Assembly: GCF_001456935.1 (NCBI RefSeq)
Contig: NZ_KQ758482.1
Span: 1,220,249-1,284,248, forward strand
Origin: [Bacillus] enclensis
GTDB taxonomy: Bacteria > Bacillota > Bacilli > Bacillales > Bacillaceae_B
Direction of reading: 5' to 3'
Length of the DNA stretch: 64,000 nucleotides
Shown: positions 9,841 to 20,009 of the stretch, piece after piece
Numbering within the stretch: position 1 is the first letter of the stretch
Layout: each line of letters starts with the position of its first letter
Notes under the pieces: model-generated
The model's database searches: none
What the model was told of the DNA's origin: nothing
What the model saw: only the letters and a program-made list of their open reading frames with translations
Translations under genes and position numbers: made by a program

Positions 9841-10484
9841 CAATTATCGATCATATCAATGTGAAACTGCCCGTTATGGAAGCTGCAAAAGGATATTTTT
9901 GTGAGGTCTCTGTACCCTCTTTCCCGCAGCTCCTTCCGCAGCCAGAATGCTGTTTTGCCCATCATGTCGAGATGGGTCGTCTGTACCTGGCCATCGAGGA
10001 TGAGCGGGAGTGTCAGCGAGCCTGAAGACTTTTTTTCTTTTTTTAATACCGACAGGCTGCCGGAGGGTTCAAGAACCGCAAACTCTACGTCTGCCAGATT
10101 GAATACATCCTTCTCCCGCAATTGGAGCAATAAATCGTCAAAATTATACCGTTGTTTTTTCATTGCTTTTTCATCTATCTTCCCATTATGGATCAGTACG
10201 GTCGGTTTTCCATCGACCATTTCCCTGAATGATTTCGAGCGCAGGGAAAACCACGCAGAAATAAATTGGACCAATACCATCACGCCCATGGGAAGTATGG
10301 TATGGATGATTGGATCCGCGGGTTCTTCAATGGCGAGAACAGCCATCTCCGCAATCATGATAAATACTACGAGGTCCAGGATGCTCAATTCCCCGATTTC
10401 CCGTTTGCCCATCATCCGAAAAATGAATGTTATCAATAAATAAAGAAAAAGCGTGCGTATGATGATGACTCCATATTCCTCCAC
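9840..10484 (-). CDS. DUF421 membrane protein, YrbG-like
   Basis: 214 residues: three N-terminal hydrophobic helices (to about residue 80) followed by a soluble domain with the DUF421 signature (GKPTVLIHNGKIDEKAMKK, LLLQLREKDVFNLADVEFAVLEPSGSLSV). B. subtilis carries yrbG at this position beside spoVB. Proteins of this family are found in spore and membrane fractions in Bacillus but their activity is unknown to me. The start is GTG 10484 after GGGGGGAAAAGTT. The bases around it are unremarkable. Confidence 0.85.
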   Translation of the reverse strand: MEEYGVIIIRTLFLYLLITFIFRMMGKREIGELSILDLVVFIMIAEMAVLAIEEPADPIIHTILPMGVMVLVQFISAWFSLRSKSFREMVDGKPTVLIHNGKIDEKAMKKQRYNFDDLLLQLREKDVFNLADVEFAVLEPSGSLSVLKKEKKSSGSLTLPLILDGQVQTTHLDMMGKTAFWLRKELRERGYRDLTKISFCSFHNGQFHIDMIDN

Positions 10485-10555
10485 AACTTTTCCCCCCTAA
10501 AAAAACATTTCACCTGTTAGTATGGGCATTGGGAAAAAAATAATAGGAGGAATTT

Positions 10556-11851
10556 TTATCCTCCCATGAATGGCCGCAAATATTTAAAATAAACGTAAAC
10601 GGAAGAAACAGCGAGTGATATGAACGTTATAGGCACCCCGATCAGAAGATATTGATAAAATTTGATATGTACATTTTCTTTGGCTGCAAGTCCTGCGATG
10701 ACCAGGTTTGAAGAAGAGCCCAGCAGGGTTCCGTTCCCGCCGAGACACGCCCCTAATGCAAGCGACCACCAGACGGGATCCATATTCACCATTCCGAATT
10801 CACCGAATTCCTGTATGACCGGGATCATGGCTGCGACAAAGGGAATATTATCGACCACTGCAGAAAGGATGCCGGTCCCCCACAGGATCGCAAATGACGT
10901 TTTCTGCATGTCCCCGTCAGTCGCCCTGATGATCTCCCGTGCAGCTTCATCGATGAAGCCCGCTTCCTCAATTCCACCAACGAGCAGAAACAATCCAATA
11001 AAAAAGAATAACGTCCCCCACTCCACTTCTTTCAGGATACTTTCAGGAGGATAGATCTTTTCAAGCAGCAGCATCAACAGTACTGCACCTGCAATCGCCA
11101 CCGTTGTCACATCGAGATGGAACATCGGGTACAGTGAAAAACCGGCAAGGACCATCAGAAGAACGGAAATCGATTGAAATAAACCATTATTCTTTTTCAA
11201 GAAATCTTTTGCTTGGACCCCTTTCAGAAGAAGCTTGCGATCTTCTTTGACGTGAATATGTTCCCTGTATACCGCTCCCATGATCAATAACGTGACGACG
11301 TAGACGATCGACACCACGGGCAGCAGGTTTTCCAAAAAGGCATTAAACGTAAAATGCTTCACTGCCTGGCCGATCATCATATTAGGTGGATCCCCGATAA
11401 GCGTGGCCGTCCCCCCAATGTTGCAGGCGAGAATGGTCATGATCAAATAAGGGATCGGCGGCAGATCCAGTAATTTGGTCAGTTTAAATAGAATCGGGAC
11501 GAGCAGCATCGCAATCGTTACATTTGCCAGAAAGGCAGAACCTGCTGCTGCAAGCAGTGAGAAGAAAACGAGCAGAGCGAGGCCGTTCCCGTTCACAAGC
11601 TGTGCCATCCGAATCGCAAGATACTCAAAAAAGCCTGTTTTACTTGTCATCGTAACGATAATCATCATGGCAAACAACAGGGCGATCGTTTTCCAGTCTA
11701 TATACGTGAAGAGTGCTTTTTCGATAGGGAAAGCACCGATTAAAAGCATGACGGCGCCGCCTGCCATCGCAGCGAGGACACGGTTCCATTTTTCGGTTAT
11801 CAATAAAAAGTAGACAAGTATGAAGACGATAAGAACGAGAGTTGGTGACAT
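10556..11851 (-). CDS. ArsB/NhaD-type ion transporter (anion or Na+/H+ antiporter)
   Basis: A 431-residue integral membrane protein of the ion-transporter superfamily with about 11-12 helices. Conserved segments include NIGGTATLIGDPPNMMIG near residue 145 and VVDNIPFVAAMIPV near 320, plus LGGNGTLLGSSSNLV near 375; the paired GDPPN and SSSNLV motifs are typical of ArsB and NhaD relatives. Substrate (arsenite, sodium, dicarboxylate) cannot be assigned. The ATG at 11851 has AGAAGGAG seven bases upstream; the frame is open to 11908, but that part is not membrane-like. No arsenic genes lie nearby, so arsenite export is not supported by context. Confidence 0.85.
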   Translation of the reverse strand: MSPTLVLIVFILVYFLLITEKWNRVLAAMAGGAVMLLIGAFPIEKALFTYIDWKTIALLFAMMIIVTMTSKTGFFEYLAIRMAQLVNGNGLALLVFFSLLAAAGSAFLANVTIAMLLVPILFKLTKLLDLPPIPYLIMTILACNIGGTATLIGDPPNMMIGQAVKHFTFNAFLENLLPVVSIVYVVTLLIMGAVYREHIHVKEDRKLLLKGVQAKDFLKKNNGLFQSISVLLMVLAGFSLYPMFHLDVTTVAIAGAVLLMLLLEKIYPPESILKEVEWGTLFFFIGLFLLVGGIEEAGFIDEAAREIIRATDGDMQKTSFAILWGTGILSAVVDNIPFVAAMIPVIQEFGEFGMVNMDPVWWSLALGACLGGNGTLLGSSSNLVIAGLAAKENVHIKFYQYLLIGVPITFISLAVSSVYVYFKYLRPFMGG

Positions 11852-11998
11852 AATCAAGCTCCTTCTGCCGAAGTGGGAGTTATTCATAAGTCTATGAGGC
11901 TTGACCATAAAAAATTTCTAGTCTTTTTTCGTTTTCCTGAGAATATGCTTGTACTAGTAGAAAAATTAACTAAGAGAGAAGAAAGGGGAGGAAAGATC

Positions 11999-12391
11999 AT
12001 CGAAGCGAAAAAAATCGGAGGTGCCGTACTTTACGGGACTTTGACCATTTTTCTAATAGCGGTTGTGGCAAGTGTAGTATTTTCGTTGATGCTTCGTTTT
12101 ACCGAGCTGACCGAAGGTTCCATATCGTTGTTTGTCACGATCATCTCATTTTTAGCATTATTCATCGGCGGATTCATGTCCGGGGGAAAAGGGAAGATGA
12201 AAGGGTGGATGCTCGGCGGTTCCACCGGGCTGATTTACACTCTGGTCGTATTCTTGTTCCAGTATTTGGGGTACGACAGCCTTTTTTCTATGGAACAGTT
12301 GGTTTATCATGGCTGTTATATCGTGACGGCGATGATGGGCGGCATCCTCGGGGTCAATTTGAGCGGGGGGCCATCAAGTAAATCTTCATGA
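11999..12391 (+). CDS. TIGR04086-type four-helix membrane protein, YrzE-like
   Basis: About 130 residues with four hydrophobic segments and the family opening KKIGGAVLYGTL, ending in a Gly/Ser-rich tail. B. subtilis yrzE lies at the same place near yajC. Function unknown to me. The start is uncertain. The best ribosome site, GGGGAGG at 11985-11991, is followed seven bases later by ATC (11999) in frame, and no ATG, GTG or TTG lies at suitable spacing; the nearest upstream in-frame ATG is at 11945 with a poor site. The start given is therefore a non-canonical ATC and is inference. Confidence 0.7.
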   Translation: MEAKKIGGAVLYGTLTIFLIAVVASVVFSLMLRFTELTEGSISLFVTIISFLALFIGGFMSGGKGKMKGWMLGGSTGLIYTLVVFLFQYLGYDSLFSMEQLVYHGCYIVTAMMGGILGVNLSGGPSSKSS

Positions 12392-12397
12392 CTTAAC

Positions 12398-12445
12398 GAA
12401 AAAAAGGCAGGTCCACTGTGCATACAGATGCGGACCTGCTTTTTC
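12398..12445. terminator. Bidirectional terminator between yrzE-like gene and yajC
   Basis: AAAAAGGCAGGTCC and GGACCTGCTTTTTC enclose a 17-base loop, with A and T runs on both sides, between converging genes. Confidence 0.85.
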
Positions 12446-12453
12446 ATTTACCA

Positions 12454-12714
12454 TTATACATTGACCACTTCTCTGATCGCATTGCGATCATATGTAAGTC
12501 TGCTTCCGTCACCGCACAGGATGACAACCTTGCCTTCCTCGATGGCATCGATTGTTCCATGCAATCCTCCAATCGTGACGATTCTGTCACCTTTGGCAAG
12601 TTCACTCTGCATTTTCGTCACTGCTTTTTGACGCTTTTGCTGCGGACGAATAAGCAGGAAGTAGAAAAGCACGAACATCAGGATCAACGGTAATATCGTT
12701 CCTAAACTTTCCAT
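12454..12714 (-). CDS. yajC: Preprotein translocase accessory subunit YajC
   Basis: 86 residues: an N-terminal membrane helix (about residues 4-22, LGTILPLILMFVLFYFLLI) followed by RPQQKRQK and a small beta-rich domain with GDRIVTIGGLHGTI, the YajC signature. YajC associates with SecDF and SecYEG at the membrane. As in many bacteria it follows tgt, at the end of the ruvA-ruvB-queA-tgt operon. GAAAGGAGGGAAA precedes the ATG. A shared terminator follows. Confidence 0.93.
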   Translation of the reverse strand: MESLGTILPLILMFVLFYFLLIRPQQKRQKAVTKMQSELAKGDRIVTIGGLHGTIDAIEEGKVVILCGDGSRLTYDRNAIREVVNV

Positions 12715-12759
12715 TCCATTTCCCTCCTTTCAAAATAAGGGTTTGACGTTACTATTAGC

Positions 12760-14963
<2,204 letters not shown>

Positions 14964-15000
14964 TTCATGTCACCCAGCTTCTTAATCTCACCTATGAGGT

Positions 15001-15207
15001 CTATTTGAATCGTCCTATGATATAAAAGACAAGAGAAAGTATAACACTTAACAAAATAGATGTCATAAGTGGAAAATAAAATGTTGTATTTTCTTTTTTG
15101 ATCACGATGTCACCAGGGAGTTTCCCTATTTTGATAAACTGCATCAGGAAGCCGATGATCAAGATGATTCCGCCTATGATCATCAAAAGCTTCGGAAGAC
15201 CTGTCAC
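15001..15207 (-). CDS. DUF2905 small membrane protein
   Basis: 68 residues with two hydrophobic helices (about 7-26 and 45-64) joined by the conserved stretch [19 protein letters not shown], the DUF2905 signature. Starts at GTG 15207, which overlaps the ruvB stop TGA (translational coupling likely), with GGAGGTG upstream. It is inserted between ruvB and queA. Function unknown to me. Confidence 0.85.
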   Translation of the reverse strand: MTGLPKLLMIIGGIILIIGFLMQFIKIGKLPGDIVIKKENTTFYFPLMTSILLSVILSLVFYIIGRFK

Positions 15208-16205
15208 TTGGCCGGCACCTCCAGTTGAAAATGTTCATACACAAGATGCGTTACGATCCTTCCCCTCGGCGTTCTCTGAAGGAAACCGATCTGCAAAAGA
15301 TAAGGTTCATATACATCCTCGATTGTATGTGATTCTTCCCCTATGCTTGCGGCGATGGTGTCAAGTCCGACCGGACCTCCCCTGAAGCGTTCGATGATGC
15401 CGCGGAGCAGCTTATGATCAATATGATCAAGACCCAGTCTGTCGACTTGGAGCAGCTCAAGTGCTTCTCTCGAAAGCTCTGTGGTTATGTCTCCGTTTCC
15501 TTTGACCTGTGCAAAGTCCCTTACCCGCCGAAGCAGCCTGTTCGCGATCCGCGGGGTCCCCCTTGAGCGTCTTGCCAGTTCTTCAGAGGCCCGCGCTTCG
15601 ATCTTTGTATTCAGGATCGCCGCCGTTCTCTGGACAATTTCATTTAACTGCTCTTCATTATAGTATTCCAAACGGCACAAAACTCCAAACCTGTCCCTGA
15701 GCGGTGCTGAAAGAGCCCCTGCCCTCGTCGTGGCTCCCACAAGCGTGAAAGGCGGAAGATCCAGGCGGACTGACCGTGCACTCGGGCCGTTTCCGATGAC
15801 GATATCGAGGCAGAAATCCTCCATGGCAGGATATAATACTTCTTCGATTGCCCGGGGGAGCCGGTGAATCTCATCGATGAACAATACATCGCCAGGCTCA
15901 AGGGCCGTCAGGACTGCTGCCAGGTCACCGGGCCTTTCGATGGCCGGGCCCGAAGTCGTACGGAGATTCACGCCCATCTCGTTGGCTATGACGGCAGCGA
16001 GGGTCGTTTTCCCAAGTCCCGGCGGACCATAGAGAAGAACATGATCTAATGTTTCCTGACGCATTTTTGCCGCTTCAATGAACACTTCCAGATTATGTTT
16101 CACTTTGTCCTGGCCGATGTATTGTTTAATCGTCTGCGGCCGAAGTGAATATTCAAATGAGTCCTCATTCAATTCAGATTCACCTGATACAATTCTCTCT
16201 TCCAT
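15204..16205 (-). CDS. ruvB: Holliday junction branch migration helicase RuvB
   Basis: AAA+ ATPase motor that, as a hexamer with RuvA, drives branch migration. 333 residues. Walker [10 protein letters not shown] near residue 61-69, Walker [10 protein letters not shown] near 108-116, sensor 1 LVGATTRAG near 154 and the C-terminal winged-helix segment [16 protein letters not shown] are all present. AAAGGAGGAAG precedes the ATG. The gap to ruvA is 27 bases. Confidence 0.97.
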   Translation of the reverse strand: MEERIVSGESELNEDSFEYSLRPQTIKQYIGQDKVKHNLEVFIEAAKMRQETLDHVLLYGPPGLGKTTLAAVIANEMGVNLRTTSGPAIERPGDLAAVLTALEPGDVLFIDEIHRLPRAIEEVLYPAMEDFCLDIVIGNGPSARSVRLDLPPFTLVGATTRAGALSAPLRDRFGVLCRLEYYNEEQLNEIVQRTAAILNTKIEARASEELARRSRGTPRIANRLLRRVRDFAQVKGNGDITTELSREALELLQVDRLGLDHIDHKLLRGIIERFRGGPVGLDTIAASIGEESHTIEDVYEPYLLQIGFLQRTPRGRIVTHLVYEHFQLEVPAK

Positions 16206-16232
16206 TCAGTCTTCCTCCTTTCGCGTTTTAAC

Positions 16233-16847
16233 TTACTTAAGCAGTAGCTGCAGGGCTTTCCGGATGATTTCATCGGCTGACAGACCCTGATCCTTCAATT
16301 TTGGCGTCACTTTCTTTATTTCCCTGTCAGAGTAGCCAAGGGCTTTCAGGGCAAGAAGTCCCTCTTCAAAGGATTCATCTTTCTCACCTGAAGAAGATGC
16401 TGCCCCTTCATGATCATTAAAGAGATTCGGGAAGTAATCCGGTACGACATCCTGAAGCTTCCCTTTCAAGTCGAGGATCATCTGGCGGGCTGTTTTCTTT
16501 CCCACCCCCGGAAACTTCGTAAGAAAACTTTCATTTTCCTCCTCGATCGCGGTGATTACCTGCTGAGGTGCACCCGATGCCAAAATGGCCAAAGCCCCTT
16601 TGGGTCCAATTCCAGAAACATTCAACAATTTCATGAACAATAATTTTTCTTCTAAGGCAAGAAATCCATAAAGAGCGATGAGATCTTCCCGCACATGCTG
16701 ATATGTAAAAATCTGCAGTTCCTGATTCTGATACTTTGAATAAACGAACGGATTCGCCGTATACAGTTGATAACCGATTCCGTTATTCTCCACCACTACA
16801 TACTCGGGCCCCACCTGTGCGACGGTCCCTTTTATATATTCATACAT
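16233..16847 (-). CDS. ruvA: Holliday junction branch migration subunit RuvA
   Basis: 204 residues in the three RuvA domains: an OB fold ([13 protein letters not shown]...IGYQLY), tandem helix-hairpin-helix motifs ([15 protein letters not shown] near 80 and [20 protein letters not shown] near 112) and a C-terminal domain ([14 protein letters not shown]) that contacts RuvB. Upstream of it is the triple repeat-B cluster. Confidence 0.97.
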   Translation of the reverse strand: MYEYIKGTVAQVGPEYVVVENNGIGYQLYTANPFVYSKYQNQELQIFTYQHVREDLIALYGFLALEEKLLFMKLLNVSGIGPKGALAILASGAPQQVITAIEEENESFLTKFPGVGKKTARQMILDLKGKLQDVVPDYFPNLFNDHEGAASSSGEKDESFEEGLLALKALGYSDREIKKVTPKLKDQGLSADEIIRKALQLLLK

Positions 16848-16866
16848 AACGTTCTCTCCCTATCTT

Positions 16867-16988
16867 AAAAGCGGAGGGGCTTTGCTAAGAGGGTGTGGCA
16901 TAAGACGAACCTTCCTAAAAGGCGCTCTTTGCCTTCTTGGATGGTTTGACTTATGACATGTGCCTCTAAGCCCCGCAGCTGGATAATT
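16867..16988. repeat. Repeat B, tandem copy 1
   Basis: About 120 bp, imperfect palindrome: outer arms GGGGCTTTG / TAAGCCCC, then AGAGG / CCTCT, CATAAG / CTTATG, AACC / GGTT and a tip hairpin AAGGCGCTCTTTGCCTT. Nearly the same as copy 3. Confidence 0.85.
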
Positions 16989-17113
16989 TAAAAGCGGAGG
17001 CGGCTCGTTCAGGCCCGACAAGCATAAGATGGATGGGCCATGAAGGCGCTCTTTGCCTTCCTGGTCCATTTAGCTTATGACCTCGAGGGGCTAGCCGCCG
17101 CAGCTGGATAATT
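16989..17113. repeat. Repeat B, tandem copy 2 (divergent, pairing kept)
   Basis: Same architecture as its neighbours but different arm sequences: GGCGGCT pairs with AGCCGCC where copies 1 and 3 use GGGGCTT and AAGCCCC, and TGGATGGGCC pairs with GGTCCATTTA next to the CATAAG/CTTATG stem. Both arms changed together. Confidence 0.85.
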
Positions 17114-17234
17114 TAAAAGCGGAGGGGCTTTGCTAAGAGGCGTGTGGCATAAGACGAACCGGCCTGGAAGGCGCTTTTTGCCTTCTTGGACGGTTTGACT
17201 TATGACATGTGCCTCTAAGCCCCGCAGCTGGATA
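17114..17234. repeat. Repeat B, tandem copy 3
   Basis: Nearly identical to copy 1; joined to copy 2 through the linker GGATAATTTAAAAGCGG, which also joins copies 1 and 2. Confidence 0.85.
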
Positions 17235-17410
17235 CATACTTAAATACTCATTCTATCATATCTTTCCGATTAAAGACGTAAAATCCCCAGCACAAAGAAA
17301 CATCTGTTCTTATTTTATCAAAAAATGATGGATTGTGAACTCAAATAGGGAGAGAAGTTTCTTTTCTTATATAATCAAAGCCTGCACAAGAAAAAATCCT
17401 AATAGAATCC

Positions 17411-17449
17411 AAAAAACAGCCAGAATCTCTTTCATTCTGGCTGCTGTAT
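17411..17449 (-). terminator. Terminator after bofC
   Basis: On the minus strand CAGCCAGAAT and ATTCTGGCTG form a 10-bp stem followed by TTTTTT. Confidence 0.85.
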
Positions 17450-17473
17450 TCAATGTATGAAGTTTATTTGGGG

Positions 17474-18019
17474 TCATTCCGGAACCGAATATTGTTTAAA
17501 GCTTTCCAGTACTTCTTCAAATTTCTGTTTGGATTTCACGGGTATCCCTTTTATTAATGTCTCATGACTATTGCTCTCAAGCTTTTCGACATCGATTTGA
17601 AAGAAAGACTGTATAATCTCAGCCTGGCCCGGTTTTCCATTAAAGATGGACAGTACGCCATTTTCCGAAATCCCGAAGTATCCGTTCGTTTTCAACAATG
17701 GGGAGATATCATCCACCTGCTTTTGGAAAATCACTTCCTCCTCGGTCATATCAATGAGCTGCCAGTCAGCGTATGCAGCCCAGAAGTCTTCCATACTCCA
17801 AATGGTCTCCTGGACGATTTCTTCACTGATTTCCCCGTCAAGATACACTCTTTCAAGCTTCACCGTCACCGTATGGGCGGAAGCAACATCAGCCTGGTCT
17901 TTTATCTGCTGTATTTCTCCCCGGTCGGCAGCCTGCTTTTCTTCTGTATAAAAGAAAGTAAAATAGAATGCGCCCAGCAAAAGCATTACCATAAACACGA
18001 TTCGAATCTTCATCGTCAT
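17474..18019 (-). CDS. bofC: BofC, forespore regulator of the sigma-K checkpoint
   Basis: 181 residues with an N-terminal signal/anchor helix (IVFMVMLLLGAFYFTFFY). The rest matches BofC in domain plan: HTVTVKLERVYLDGEISEE, SMEDFWAAYADWQLIDMTEEEVIFQKQVDDISPLLK, then a second small domain (KTNGYFGISENGVLSIFNGKPG). In B. subtilis it is secreted into the inter-membrane space, inhibits the SpoIVB protease and so delays pro-sigma-K processing by SpoIVFB, which is also in this window. The ATG at 18019 has GAGGTG six bases upstream; GTG 18028 and ATG 18013 are alternatives. A sigma-G-like promoter lies upstream. Confidence 0.9.
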   Translation of the reverse strand: MTMKIRIVFMVMLLLGAFYFTFFYTEEKQAADRGEIQQIKDQADVASAHTVTVKLERVYLDGEISEEIVQETIWSMEDFWAAYADWQLIDMTEEEVIFQKQVDDISPLLKTNGYFGISENGVLSIFNGKPGQAEIIQSFFQIDVEKLESNSHETLIKGIPVKSKQKFEEVLESFKQYSVPE

Positions 18020-18061
18020 CGTGATCACCTCGTACTCGTTTTATGTCTTTCCTTCAATGAC

Positions 18062-18092
18062 TAGTGTGGCCCAATCCTGTTAAGAATATCCA
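18062..18092 (-). promoter_or_regulatory. Candidate sigma-G promoter of bofC
   Basis: On the minus strand TGGATA (plus 18087-18092) and CACACTA (plus 18062-18068) are separated by 18 bases; the forespore sigma-G consensus is close to TGAATA and CATACTA. B. subtilis bofC is sigma-G dependent, which agrees. Confidence 0.5.
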
Positions 18093-18119
18093 ACATCCTC
18101 ACAACTTTTATCTTAATCG

Positions 18120-18163
18120 CAAAAAAAGATCACCAAAAGAGACCTGCTCTTTTAGTGACCTTT
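18120..18163 (-). terminator. Terminator after coxA
   Basis: On the minus strand AGGTCAC(T)AAAAGAG pairs with CTCTTTTGGTGATCT around CAGGT, then TTTTTTT. Two pairs are non-Watson-Crick. Confidence 0.75.
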
Positions 18164-18167
18164 ATGT

Positions 18168-18908
18168 TCATTGATTGTTCTTCAATGATTTTATCATATT
18201 GTGGATATCCAGGTTTATTGCTTCGAACGGCCCGCCGTCACGGAGGTCATTATCAATGTTCCTCACCCGGCTGAATGTCCCTTCATCAACCACCACAGAA
18301 ACAGATCTTCCGTTCAGATACGGCTTCACGGCTTTCTTAATGTTGGATTTGGTTGCTTCTTCTGCCTTTTTACTGTGATCTTGAAGCTCTACAGCAATCA
18401 GAACATCAGAACCGTATGCCACTGCACGCACATCACTTACATTATCAACCTTCCCGGTGACGTCACCGATTTTTTCGGCAAGGTCGCCTTCATAAGCTGT
18501 GTAGTACGATCTGTTGGCTTTTCGGGTATTGTCATCCAAGTGGCCGTGATAATTTGCGTCCCCGTGACTGGCGCGTGCATCCTGTTCAAGGAAGCTCTTA
18601 TCATAATCAGCCAATGGTGCAGAAGGATTCCTCGGATTGCCGTTCTCATCCTTGACTTGAAGATATTCACGTTTTTTCTGGCGAATATCCTTTCCTTCCC
18701 TGCCGACCGCTGAATGATCATACATTTCCGTCAAAGGACCATCCCGGTCGTCCTTTTCATCCCCGCCATGGCCTTCATTGGAATAGAATCCCATTGGTTC
18801 ATAGGAATCCGTATATTTATTCTGAGCTTCTTCTTCGCCTGTATTACAAGCTGTCAGCCCCAACGTCATTACGGCTGTCAATGGTACCATGAATAATCTT
18901 TTATTCAA
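18168..18908 (-). CDS. coxA: YhcN/YlaJ-family sporulation lipoprotein, CoxA
   Basis: 246 residues with a lipoprotein signal: LTAVMTLGLTAC, the lipobox LTAC at about residue 17-20, so the mature N-terminus is a lipid-modified Cys. The middle is hydrophilic and charged; the C-terminal half (VDNVSDVRAVAYGSDVLIAVEL, NGRSVSVVVDEGTFSRVRNI) is the YhcN/YlaJ domain. B. subtilis coxA (yrbB), a spore-cortex protein, lies next to safA as here. Start at TTG 18908 with a GAAGGGGGAA ribosome site; this start gives MNKRLFMVPL, a normal signal peptide. Confidence 0.87.
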   Translation of the reverse strand: MNKRLFMVPLTAVMTLGLTACNTGEEEAQNKYTDSYEPMGFYSNEGHGGDEKDDRDGPLTEMYDHSAVGREGKDIRQKKREYLQVKDENGNPRNPSAPLADYDKSFLEQDARASHGDANYHGHLDDNTRKANRSYYTAYEGDLAEKIGDVTGKVDNVSDVRAVAYGSDVLIAVELQDHSKKAEEATKSNIKKAVKPYLNGRSVSVVVDEGTFSRVRNIDNDLRDGGPFEAINLDIHNMIKSLKNNQ

Positions 18909-18935
18909 TGGTGCTTCCCCCTTCAACCCGCTGAT

Positions 18936-18954
18936 TGAGCATATTACATGCTCA
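18936..18954 (-). promoter_or_regulatory. Small inverted repeat upstream of coxA
   Basis: TGAGCAT-ATTAC-ATGCTCA, a perfect 7-bp inverted repeat 28 bases before the TTG start. Could be an operator or a leader hairpin; nothing distinguishes them. Confidence 0.35.
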
Positions 18955-19016
18955 TCATTAGGTTGTGAAAGAGCGGCTTAGTTCATTCCTTCTAACAGTT
19001 GGTGAGTTCTCCTACA

Positions 19017-20009
19017 TTATGGGTGCATAAGGCGGTTGATTTCTTGATTCACTTCTTGGGAAAACTGCATCCTTTGTGGAAATTGCCCGATTGTCAGCTG
19101 GACGAGATAATCCCACGCCCGCTGTTTATAAGCATAATCTTCCCTGAGGAAACGATTCCACTCCCTGAAGATATCTGTCGGGTATAATAATCCAAGGTAA
19201 AAAAGGGGTTGTTCCAAATAAAGATGATAGGCGCCCATTTGTTTTATTTCATTCAGAGACCAGTCTATATATGGAAGGATCCGATTACAAAATTGCAGAT
19301 CATCCATCAAAGGTGAGGATAGGGCCATCAAATCAAAATCGATTAAATAGATCCTTCCGTCTGTCCCCCTTAAAAAATTGTGATGTGCCACATCTCCGTG
19401 TGTAATGCAGGACGGCTTCTCTTTTATTTTCAGTGCCTCAATATGTGTGACGGCATGTTTTCCCCAGTCCAGATAAGTATAAAGATAATATGGCTGGATG
19501 AAGGTTTGAAGGAAGGGGATATTACGTTCAAATTGATTCAGGCGCTTCTTCCACTTTTTCAGCCATTTATATCTCGGGAGATTTTCCAGCCACTTACCCT
19601 GGAAGTTCCCGGTGATAGCGTGAAATTTTTTAAGTACGTACAGGACATCCATCCTGTCCCGTGCATTCCCATAGCTGATTACGTCACTTGTTTCAAGCCA
19701 CATCGCCAAACCGATGGGTTCACCTTCGAAAATGAGTATTTCCGTTTGATGAATGGGGTGAAAAGGCAGTACATGGGGAAAATTCTGCTGCACCAGCCTT
19801 CTGACCAGTGTTTCCTGCATGATGAATCTGCTCTGATTCGGGTATTTTTTTACAAACCATTTTCCGCTGTTACCGTGCAGCACCCACTTACCTTCTTTTA
19901 ATTTTTTCAGGGATGCGGAATTGTCATTTAATTTATATCTTAAAAAAGAAAGGAGACGATAAGTATAATCGTCTCCTCTCGGATGGATATCAGCTGTCAA
20001 GATCATCAT
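19017..20009 (-). CDS. Aminoglycoside-phosphotransferase-fold protein, CotS/YsxE-like, after safA
   Basis: About 330 residues with the kinase-like fold of the spore-coat CotS/YutH/YsxE group: GNSGKWFVKKYPNQ (N-lobe Lys), a catalytic-loop ITHGDVAHHNFL near residue 220 and the metal-binding IYLIDFDLM about 15 residues later. The HGD-x4-N and DFD elements are intact, so catalysis is possible; the substrate is unknown. The frame is open further upstream, but ATG 20009 (or the adjacent ATG 20006) gives the usual N-lobe. This start lies inside the last codons of safA, and the safA terminator hairpin falls inside the first 25 codons, so expression by read-through should be limited. Confidence 0.8.
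   Translation of the reverse strand: MMILTADIHPRGDDYTYRLLSFLRYKLNDNSASLKKLKEGKWVLHGNSGKWFVKKYPNQSRFIMQETLVRRLVQQNFPHVLPFHPIHQTEILIFEGEPIGLAMWLETSDVISYGNARDRMDVLYVLKKFHAITGNFQGKWLENLPRYKWLKKWKKRLNQFERNIPFLQTFIQPYYLYTYLDWGKHAVTHIEALKIKEKPSCITHGDVAHHNFLRGTDGRIYLIDFDLMALSSPLMDDLQFCNRILPYIDWSLNEIKQMGAYHLYLEQPLFYLGLLYPTDIFREWNRFLREDYAYKQRAWDYLVQLTIGQFPQRMQFSQEVNQEINRLMHP
19941..19977 (-). terminator. safA terminator lying inside the downstream kinase-fold gene
   Basis: A perfect 10-bp stem AGGAGACGAT/ATCGTCTCCT with loop TATACTT, followed on the minus strand by TTCTTTTTTA. It ends safA transcription but is within the start of the next coding region. Confidence 0.85.

Larger units (their letters stand above)
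16848..17473. other. Gene-free gap between bofC and ruvA
   Basis: Holds three head-to-tail copies of repeat B (about 16867-17234) and the bofC terminator (17411-17444). From 17235 to 17400 I see nothing recognisable. The ruvA promoter must lie between the repeat cluster and the gene or inside the cluster. Confidence 0.7.

Noticed and set aside
10556-11851. Arsenite efflux pump ArsB as a firm call
   Set aside because: No arsR, arsC or other arsenic gene nearby; the sequence supports only the wider ArsB/NhaD superfamily.
12398-12445. Small regulatory RNA between yrzE and yajC
   Set aside because: The hairpin with A and T runs between converging genes is fully explained as a shared terminator.
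16860-17069. 69-codon open frame on the minus strand over repeat B
   Set aside because: Lies wholly within the tandem repeat and codes low-complexity sequence; a by-product of the repeat.
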